A DNA stretch of 6,811 nucleotides, from assembly GCA_021798675.1 (NCBI GenBank), contig JAJZGE010000093.1:1-6811 (forward strand), written 5' to 3'. Position numbers and translations under genes: made by a program. Shown here piece by piece: positions 1-6,023 of the stretch (the first letter of the stretch is position 1; every line of letters begins with the position of its first letter). The notes under the pieces are model-generated. The model was not told the origin of the DNA and ran no database searches. It saw only the letters and a program-made list of their open reading frames with translations. The DNA comes from Pseudomonadota bacterium (lineage in GTDB: Bacteria > Pseudomonadota > Gammaproteobacteria > Xanthomonadales > Rhodanobacteraceae).

Positions 1-102
1 CTGGAGGCCGAGAGCGGCGTGCGCCACCTGATCGCCCGGCACCTGCACGACCTGACGCCACTGCTGAGCAGCCTGGATGTGCGAAGCCGGGACTTCCGAT
101 GA
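1..102 (+). CDS. 3' end of an unidentified upstream gene (possible GntR/FCD regulator)
   Basis: Frame 1 is open from the first base and ends at TGA 100-102, giving a 33-residue C-terminus. The codons have the G/C-rich third positions of a real gene in this genome. The tail contains an amphipathic helix-like stretch ([18 protein letters not shown]) followed by a short basic end (DVRSRDFR). A terminal helix with a His-Leu pair followed by spaced leucines is compatible with the last helix of the FCD ligand-binding domain of GntR-family regulators, and a regulator just upstream of a sugar-uptake receptor would make sense. The fragment is too short to identify the family, so the regulator reading is a guess. 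The start and the DNA-binding domain, if any, lie outside the window. Confidence 0.6.
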   Translation: MEAESGVRHLIARHLHDLTPLLSSLDVRSRDFR

Positions 103-495
103 CGAGGAGTGCAACCGGACCGTTGCGACCGTGCCTCCGCCGCGTCGTGGAGGTACGCGCGACGTGCTGCCAGATGCCGGTGTGGACGCGGCGTTGCGCA
201 TGATGCAGGAACCCATCGCGTCGCCGGCTGCACGTTCGTCGATGCCGTCGACCCTCCGCGCGAAAGGGTTCCAGCCGTCCCGGACCCGCGGCATGTTCCC
301 GCGGTGACGGCCGCGGAGCGCTGCGGCAGCGGGTGCTGCCACGAGCATGCGAGGCGACGGAGCTTGCGTACGCCACCGCTGCAGCTGCAGCTGCGGCAGC
401 GCCGGTCTCCGCGTATTTCCGGCGAAGCAGCCTTGGCAACATGCATGCTGCGGGTGCACACGGAGAAACGTTAGTCGCGGCTTTCGATTTCGCAA

Positions 496-513
496 TTGTA
501 CGACTTTAGTACG
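496..513 (+). promoter_or_regulatory. Candidate operator: two GTAC sites one helical turn apart
   Basis: Bases 496-506 read TTGTACGACTT, matching the GT-N3-AC core (consensus TNGTNNNACNA) bound by FadR-type GntR regulators at every fixed position except the last. A second GTACG lies at 509-513, so the two GTACG copies begin 11 bases apart, about one turn of the helix. The site sits in the AT-richer patch about 130-145 bases before the receptor start. Its position fits local control of the locus, possibly by the gene ending at 102. The match is short and could be chance. Confidence 0.25.
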
Positions 514-628
514 TCGCGACAGCATCAATACACGCCAGCGTCACCGGGTGGAGGGACTCGGGAATGCTGGGCAAGGGTAACGGGGTAGAGCCGACGGACA
601 TTCGAACAGGTCGGCCATGTCAATTCTT

Positions 629-635
629 GGGGAGG
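629..635 (+). promoter_or_regulatory. Ribosome binding site of the TonB-dependent receptor
   Basis: GGGGAGG lies seven bases before ATG 643, a strong Shine-Dalgarno at good spacing. It decides the start in favour of 643 over the in-frame ATG at 685, which has no comparable purine run before it even though it would give a more conventional signal peptide. Confidence 0.75.
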
Positions 636-642
636 GCTCATC

Positions 643-3642
643 ATGCCGGATAAGTTCACGTTTGATGCAGAGCGTCGCCGTTCGATGAACAGGTTGCCGA
701 TGGCGCGTTTGTCGGGAGCGATTGCCTTGGCGCTGCTGTGCTGCGGATCGCTGGAGCTGCATGCGCAGCCGGCTGCCGAAGCTGCCCGAGGACAGGCGCA
801 GGACCAGGCCACGCCGGCGGCATCCGCCGCCGACACGAAATCTCCGAAAAAGCTGGCTGCGAAGAGCAGTGGCAAGCAGGCCAAGGATCTCTCGGCCGTC
901 GTGGTGACCGGCATTCGTGCATCGGTCGAGAAGGCGCAGGACATCAAGCGCGATGCCGATACCATCGTCGACTCGCTGTCTGCCACCGATATCGGTGCGC
1001 TGCCGGATCGCAGCGTCACGGAAACCCTGTCGCGCATTCCTGGCGTCACCATCGACCACTTCCTCTCGCAGGGCGACCCGGAACACTTCTCCGCGGAAGG
1101 CAGTGGCGTGCAGGTGCGCGGACTCACGCAGGTGCGTTCCGAATTGAACGGCCGGGACATTTTCTCCGCGAACGGTGGGCACGCCCTCAGCTTCCAGGAC
1201 GTGCCGTCGGAATTGATGTCCGGCGTCGACGTCTACAAGAACCAGACGGCCGACATGATCGAGGGTGGCCTGGGCGGCACGGTGAACCTGCGCACCTTCA
1301 TGCCCTTCGACTTCCACGGTCAGAAGATCGCTGCTTCGGCCAGCGAGAACTACGGCGACTTCAGTAAGAAGTACAAGCCGTCCGCCTCCGTGCTCTACAG
1401 CAATCGCTGGAACACAAGCCTCGGCGAAATGGGCATCCTCGTCGACGTTGCCGATTCCCGCCTGACGACGCGCACCGATGGCCTGTTCGTGCGTCCGTTC
1501 TTCAAGAACGCGGCAGGCATCTGGGTGCCGCGCGGTGCAGACTGGCGCACGTTGCAGTACAACCGCAAGCGCGACGGCTACTATCTGGCCTTCCAGTGGC
1601 GCCCCAGCAACGACCTCGACCTCTATGCCACCGCGTTCCAGAGCAAGTACCACGAGGTCTGGGACGAGGATGCGATCTTCGTCAGCAATGATCCGACCCA
1701 GGTGGTGGTGGACGCCAGCCAGCCGAGCCAGATCAATGGCGGTGTGTTCCAGTCCGGTCGCCTCACGCAGCCCGGCGGCGTGCCGATGGGTACCGATATC
1801 CGCGCATCCGACAGTCGCTCCAAAACCACGGACTTCTCTACCGGAATGCGGTGGCGGCTGGGCACGAGCACCGACCTCACGAGTTCATTGCAGCTCGTCA
1901 AGGCCACCACCAACAGCCTGGATTCCACAGTGGCACTGGGCACCAACGTGCCCTATATCGACGTCGCCCTGAACGGCACCAACCCGCCGCGCATTGGCGT
2001 CGATACCAGCTTCACCGCGAACCCCGCCAATTACTACTGGGGGTTCACCATGGACCACCAGGATCAGAACTACGCGAAGGAACTGGCCTGGCGCGCCGAC
2101 ATCGACCACAGCTTCGTCGACGGATTCGTGCAGGGAGTCAAGGCAGGCGTGCGCCTGACCAATCGCTATGCCAACAACATCGACACTGGCTACAACTGGA
2201 TGCCCGTATTCCAGACCTGGATGCAGTACTGGGCGATCCCCGGTGGCGCCATGCCCGGCCTGGACTTGAGCAGCACGGTCAATACCAGCCTGGTACACCT
2301 GGATACGTTCAACAATTTCTACAAGGGCGGCGCCGGCATACCGGGCGCATTCTATGCGCCGGTGCTGTCGACCGCGCTCGGCTATCCGGGCAGCTATGCG
2401 GCCATCCACAACGCTGCCATTCCGTACTACATCGGCGGCGGCTACAACGTTCCGTACCAGCCCACGCTGCTCGATGCCGCGCACACCAATGTCCAGCACG
2501 AAAAGACCTATGCGGCGTACGCCATGCTCGATTTCGGGGTGGACGACGCCAACCTGAGCGGCAACATCGGCGTGCGCGCGGTGAGGACCCGGAACTCCGC
2601 GGATGGATTCCTGGTGTATCCCAACCAGGCGCTGGCTCCGTATCTGGGGGCGGGGCAGTCCGCTCCCATCAGCGCCCGCAACGAGTACACCGACATCCTG
2701 CCCAGCTTCAACGTGAAGTGGGAGTTCGCCCCGAACTGGATCACGCGCTTCGCCTTTTCCAAGGCGATTGCGCGGCCGGACTTTAGCCAGATGCAGGCCT
2801 ACCAGATCCTCAATGCCGCCGTGCTGTCGGGCTATACGCCGCCGCCCGGCACCACCACCCTGCCGATCGACAAGCTGACCCTCACGGGAACCTCCAACAG
2901 CAATCCCTACCTCACGCCGATGAAGGCCAACCAATTTGATCTGTCGCTGGAGTGGTATTTCGACCAGGACCGCGGCGGCATGGCCTGGATCAACCTGTTC
3001 CACAAGGGGATCAGCGACTATTTCCGCAACGAGTCGCGGTTCGTCTCGTATCCGGGTGTCGACGGCAACAACTATCAGTACCTGATCACCCGTCCGGTGA
3101 ATGTGGGCAATGCAAACATCGACGGCGCCGAAATCGGTTGGAACCAGTTCTTCGACTTCCTGCCGGTCAAGGGCTTCGGCATGTCGGCGAACTACACCTA
3201 CATCCGGAGCAGGACCCGTGTGCCGAACGACACCACCGCGGTGCCGATCGACACGGATGGCTCCACCTACGGCACCCTCCCGGCAGACGGACTGTCGAGG
3301 GATTCCTTCAACGTCGCCGGCTTCTACGAGCACGGCTCCTGGCAGATGCGCTTGGCCTACAACTGGCGCAGCCAGTACCTGCTGTCGATCGGTCCGAATG
3401 GCTACAACGGTACCGACAACAACATTCCGTGGAAGCTGCCGGTGTTCGCCGATGCCTACGGCCAGTTGGACGGTTCGATCTTCTACGCGTTCAACCAGCA
3501 CGTGAAGCTCGGCCTGGAGATGAACAACCTCAACAACGCCGTACAGCGCACGATCATGGATCAGAACGCATCCGGCAAGCACATCACCTCCTGGTACGTG
3601 AACGACACCCGTTATGCGCTCACACTGCGCATGACGTTCTGA
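643..3642 (+). CDS. TonB-dependent outer-membrane receptor (TonB-Xanth-Caul type), probable xyloglucan-oligosaccharide importer
   Basis: This 999-residue protein is an outer-membrane active transporter energised by TonB-ExbB-ExbD. Residues 1-14 form a charged leader with three arginines. Residues 15-41 look like a signal peptide with a hydrophobic core (SGAIALALLCC) and likely cleavage after Ala41. An Ala/Lys-rich linker follows (about 42-80), then a TonB-box-like segment DLSAVVVTG at 82-90. The plug domain spans about 95-218 with hallmark motifs ALPDRSVTETLSRIPGV, VQVRGL and GGTVNLRT. A beta-barrel rich in aromatic residues runs to the C-terminus, which ends YALTLRMTF with the terminal Phe used for barrel assembly. 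There is no room for an N-terminal secretin/STN signalling domain, so it is probably not a transducer to an anti-sigma factor. Length is normal for the TonB-Xanth-Caul subfamily of proteobacterial carbohydrate receptors. The substrate is inferred only from the GH74 and GH35 genes immediately downstream. No SusD-like lipoprotein gene is present, as expected outside Bacteroidota. Confidence 0.93.
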   Translation: MPDKFTFDAERRRSMNRLPMARLSGAIALALLCCGSLELHAQPAAEAARGQAQDQATPAASAADTKSPKKLAAKSSGKQAKDLSAVVVTGIRASVEKAQDIKRDADTIVDSLSATDIGALPDRSVTETLSRIPGVTIDHFLSQGDPEHFSAEGSGVQVRGLTQVRSELNGRDIFSANGGHALSFQDVPSELMSGVDVYKNQTADMIEGGLGGTVNLRTFMPFDFHGQKIAASASENYGDFSKKYKPSASVLYSNRWNTSLGEMGILVDVADSRLTTRTDGLFVRPFFKNAAGIWVPRGADWRTLQYNRKRDGYYLAFQWRPSNDLDLYATAFQSKYHEVWDEDAIFVSNDPTQVVVDASQPSQINGGVFQSGRLTQPGGVPMGTDIRASDSRSKTTDFSTGMRWRLGTSTDLTSSLQLVKATTNSLDSTVALGTNVPYIDVALNGTNPPRIGVDTSFTANPANYYWGFTMDHQDQNYAKELAWRADIDHSFVDGFVQGVKAGVRLTNRYANNIDTGYNWMPVFQTWMQYWAIPGGAMPGLDLSSTVNTSLVHLDTFNNFYKGGAGIPGAFYAPVLSTALGYPGSYAAIHNAAIPYYIGGGYNVPYQPTLLDAAHTNVQHEKTYAAYAMLDFGVDDANLSGNIGVRAVRTRNSADGFLVYPNQALAPYLGAGQSAPISARNEYTDILPSFNVKWEFAPNWITRFAFSKAIARPDFSQMQAYQILNAAVLSGYTPPPGTTTLPIDKLTLTGTSNSNPYLTPMKANQFDLSLEWYFDQDRGGMAWINLFHKGISDYFRNESRFVSYPGVDGNNYQYLITRPVNVGNANIDGAEIGWNQFFDFLPVKGFGMSANYTYIRSRTRVPNDTTAVPIDTDGSTYGTLPADGLSRDSFNVAGFYEHGSWQMRLAYNWRSQYLLSIGPNGYNGTDNNIPWKLPVFADAYGQLDGSIFYAFNQHVKLGLEMNNLNNAVQRTIMDQNASGKHITSWYVNDTRYALTLRMTF

Positions 3643-3682
3643 CCGTGCGTTTCCCGGGTACTCGAAGGGGTTTGTGGCAACG

Positions 3683-3712
3683 GGCAAGGCATCCGGCGTC
3701 GGGTGCCTTGCC
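3683..3712 (+). other. Stable intercistronic hairpin between receptor and GH74 genes
   Basis: The left arm 3683-3694 (GGCAAGGCATCC) pairs with the right arm 3701-3712 (GGGTGCCTTGCC) over 12 bp with a single T-G wobble and a six-base loop, GGCGTC. It begins 41 bases after the receptor stop. A second small hairpin, CCGG-ACA-CCGG at 3711-3721, shares two bases with it, so the two are mutually exclusive. No T-run follows on either strand, so this is not a classic intrinsic terminator. It could be a stabilising 3' end, an RNA processing site or a partial attenuator that sets receptor and enzyme levels apart. The fold is seen directly; the role is inference. Confidence 0.5.
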
Positions 3713-3797
3713 GGACACCGGAAAAGGCTCAAAGCATTCCGGCACGTTCGATGCCCAGTCCGGGATGGCGACAGGCTTGCGAAAGAGCGCCCTCGAC

Positions 3798-6023
3798 ATG
3801 TCCAGAAACATCGGCATCATTGCCTGTGCTTTATTGTTCGCGCTGAATGTCCACGCCAGTCAACCCGCCGCCATTCCGTATCGCTTCAGTAGCGTGCGCA
3901 TCGGTGGCGGTGGCTACGTCTCGGGCCTGCTCTTCCACCCATCGGTGCGTGGCCTCTATTACGCCCGCACCGACGTGGGTGGCGCCTACCGCTGGGACCC
4001 GGCGCACAAACGCTGGCAGCCGCTGACCGACTGGATCACCGCAAAGGACGAGAACCTGTTCGGCATCGACAGCCTCGCGGTCGATCCCTCCGATCCGCAG
4101 TGGCTGTACCTCGCCGCAGGCATGTACACCACGCCCCAGGCGGGCGATGCGGCGATCCTGCGCTCGCATGACCAGGGTCGCAGCTTCCAGCGCGTCAACT
4201 TGCCGTTCAAACTCGGCGGCAACGAACTCGGGCGCGGCAACGGCGAGCGGCTAGCGGTGGATCCGAACGACGGCCGCGTGCTGTTCCTAGGTTCCCGCGA
4301 CGCCGGCCTGTGGCGCAGCGCTGACCGTGGCGCGCACTGGACCCGAGTAGCCAGTTTCCCGGCCGCGGCCACCGCGCCGTCTGCCAGCGCCAGCAACGCC
4401 TGGCGCACCCAGCCCATCGGCATCGTGTTCGTGGCGTTCGATCCGGCCAGCGGCCGGCGCGGCCGGCCGACGCCGGTGGTCTACGCCGGGGTGTCCACCC
4501 GGCAGACCAGCCTGTTCCGTTCAGCTGACGGTGGCCGCAGCTGGAGCGCCGTGCCGGGCCAGCCCGTGGGCCTGCGACCCAGCCACATGCACCGCGCCAG
4601 CGACGGCGACTACTACCTGAGCTATGGCGACGAGCCCGGCCCGGACACGATGAACGACGGCGCGATCTGGCGCTGGCAACCGGGCAGCGGCCGTTGGACG
4701 AACATCACGCCGATCCATGGCCATGGCAAGCCCCTGGGCTTCGGCTGGGGCGACGTCGCGGTGGCGCCCTCCGATCCGAGGGTACTGGTCGCCAGCACGC
4801 ACCATCGCTACACGCCGCACGACCTGCTGTTCCGCAGTACCGACCGCGGCGCGCACTGGACCGAGGTATTCGCACATTCGGTGTTCGACCGGCGTGGTGC
4901 GCCCTGGACGGTCGAGCACACGCCGCACTGGATGACCACCGTGGCCATCGATCCGTTCGATCCGGACCACGTGATCTTCGTCACCGGCTACGGCGTGTGG
5001 TCCACGCATGACATGGGGCAGCTCGACGCGGGCGGCGAGGTGCACTGGACGTTTGCCGACCGCGGGCTGGAGGAAACCGTGCCGCTGGGCCTGATCAGCC
5101 CGCCGCAGGGCGCGCACCTGCTGAGCGCGCTGGGCGATCTGGACGGCTACCGCCACGACGATCTCGATGTGGCTCCCCTGCAGTTCCAGGCGCCGCCGCG
5201 CTACGCCAACAGCGAGGCGATCGACTACGCGGGGTTGCGGCCGGAGCGCATCGTGCGCAGCGGCTACCTGCGCGAACCGTTCGGGCCGGCGGTGCGCGCG
5301 GCCTGGTCGGTCGACGGCGGCCGGCACTGGCGGGCCTTCGCCAGCGAACCGCCGGACGGCGACGGCGCGGGCAGCATCGCGTGGACGGCCGACGGCGAAG
5401 GCGTGCTGTGGGCGCCGCGCCACGCGAAGCACGTCTACCTCACGCATGACTTTGGACGCCGCTGGCAGGCCGTGGCGGATCTGCCGGGCGGCGTGAAGGT
5501 GCTGGGCGACCGCATCGATCCTCGCCGCTGCTATGCGTTCGATCCGCGCAGCGGCGCGCTGTACGCGAGCCATGACGGCGGCGCGAACTTCGCACCGCTG
5601 GCCGGCGAACTCGGTGCCGCCGCGCGGGGGCACGACCACGTGCAGTTGCAGGCCGCGCCCGATGCGGCAGGTGTGCTTTATCTCGCCGCGCGCGACCTGC
5701 CGTTGATGCGCGGCGACGATGCGGGCCGCGTGCGGCAGGTGCTGCCTGGGATCGCCGGCGTCGACGCCTTCGGCTTCGGCAAGCCCGCGCCGGGCCGGCG
5801 CTCGCCCGTGCTTTTCGTGGCTGGCCGCTACGGTCGGAGGCAGCAGCAAGGCCTGTTCCGCTCGCTCGACGACGGACGGCACTGGCAGCGCATCAACGAC
5901 GACGCGCACCAGTATGGCCGCATCACTCACCTCACAGGCGACCCGCGTGTGTTCGGCCGCGTGTACCTGGCCACCGGTGGACGCGGCATCATCTATGCCG
6001 GGCCCGCGGAGTCCGCGCCGTGA
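3798..6023 (+). CDS. Secreted glycoside hydrolase family 74 enzyme (xyloglucanase type)
   Basis: This 741-residue protein belongs to GH74, inverting beta-1,4-glucanases that cleave the xyloglucan backbone using two beta-propellers. Residues 1-20 are a signal peptide (core IGIIACALLFAL, cleavage likely after VHA). The family opening is clear: RIGGGGYVSGLLFHP at 34-48, then YARTDVGGAYRW with Asp59, then FGIDSLAVDP near 88-97. Asp447 lies in SALGDLDGYRHDDLD. By analogy with characterised members, Asp59 and Asp447 are the catalytic pair facing each other across the cleft. Eight Asp-box-like blade motifs occur at 123, 174, 242, 347, 504, 549, 591 and 689. No carbohydrate-binding module or dockerin follows, so it is a bare catalytic unit. 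ATG 3798 was chosen for its signal peptide. The ribosome site is weak (AAAGAG at 3782-3787), and in-frame ATG 3765 would add 11 residues. Paired tryptophans typical of processive members appear replaced (A82, E85, Y338, T339). The stop overlaps the next start. Confidence 0.9.
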   Translation: MSRNIGIIACALLFALNVHASQPAAIPYRFSSVRIGGGGYVSGLLFHPSVRGLYYARTDVGGAYRWDPAHKRWQPLTDWITAKDENLFGIDSLAVDPSDPQWLYLAAGMYTTPQAGDAAILRSHDQGRSFQRVNLPFKLGGNELGRGNGERLAVDPNDGRVLFLGSRDAGLWRSADRGAHWTRVASFPAAATAPSASASNAWRTQPIGIVFVAFDPASGRRGRPTPVVYAGVSTRQTSLFRSADGGRSWSAVPGQPVGLRPSHMHRASDGDYYLSYGDEPGPDTMNDGAIWRWQPGSGRWTNITPIHGHGKPLGFGWGDVAVAPSDPRVLVASTHHRYTPHDLLFRSTDRGAHWTEVFAHSVFDRRGAPWTVEHTPHWMTTVAIDPFDPDHVIFVTGYGVWSTHDMGQLDAGGEVHWTFADRGLEETVPLGLISPPQGAHLLSALGDLDGYRHDDLDVAPLQFQAPPRYANSEAIDYAGLRPERIVRSGYLREPFGPAVRAAWSVDGGRHWRAFASEPPDGDGAGSIAWTADGEGVLWAPRHAKHVYLTHDFGRRWQAVADLPGGVKVLGDRIDPRRCYAFDPRSGALYASHDGGANFAPLAGELGAAARGHDHVQLQAAPDAAGVLYLAARDLPLMRGDDAGRVRQVLPGIAGVDAFGFGKPAPGRRSPVLFVAGRYGRRQQQGLFRSLDDGRHWQRINDDAHQYGRITHLTGDPRVFGRVYLATGGRGIIYAGPAESAP

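Larger units (their letters stand above)
103..642 (+). other. 540-base intergenic region, no supported gene
   Basis: No reading frame here gives a recognisable protein. Open stretches such as 109-474 translate to Arg/Ala/Cys-rich sequence typical of non-coding GC-rich DNA. The part up to about 470 is very GC-rich. It carries the 12-mer GCTGCGGCAGCG twice (320-331 and 390-401), a small perfect hairpin with arms GGCAGC 325-330 and GCTGCC 335-340, and a CTGCAG-rich palindromic stretch at 378-394. No T-run follows the hairpin, so it is not a standard terminator. From about 470 to 530 the composition becomes more AT-rich, which is where a receptor promoter and operator would be expected. I could not place convincing -35 and -10 boxes. 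The remainder, to 642, is the probable untranslated leader of the receptor gene. Confidence 0.6.

Noticed and set aside
109..474. Possible small protein in the leader region (121 residues)
   Set aside because: Arg- and Cys-rich composition, no good ribosome site, no recognisable domain, and it runs over the repeated 12-mer region.
541..1653. Minus-strand open frame covering the receptor leader and plug region
   Set aside because: It overlaps the well-supported ribosome site, signal peptide and plug domain on the plus strand and shows no protein family signature.
3683..3712. Rho-independent terminator after the receptor gene
   Set aside because: The stem is strong but no run of T follows on either strand, so I report only a hairpin.
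1885..3732. Long open frame on the minus strand opposite the receptor gene
   Set aside because: It is a shadow of the G/C third-position bias of the plus-strand gene. The translation is Val/Arg/His-rich without any domain, while the plus frame is an unmistakable TonB-dependent receptor.
3798..6023. Sialidase or generic BNR-repeat protein instead of GH74
   Set aside because: Asp-boxes alone would allow it, but the IGGGGYVSG opening, ARTDVGGAYRW and GDLDGYRHDDLD motifs with two well-placed Asp residues are specific to GH74.
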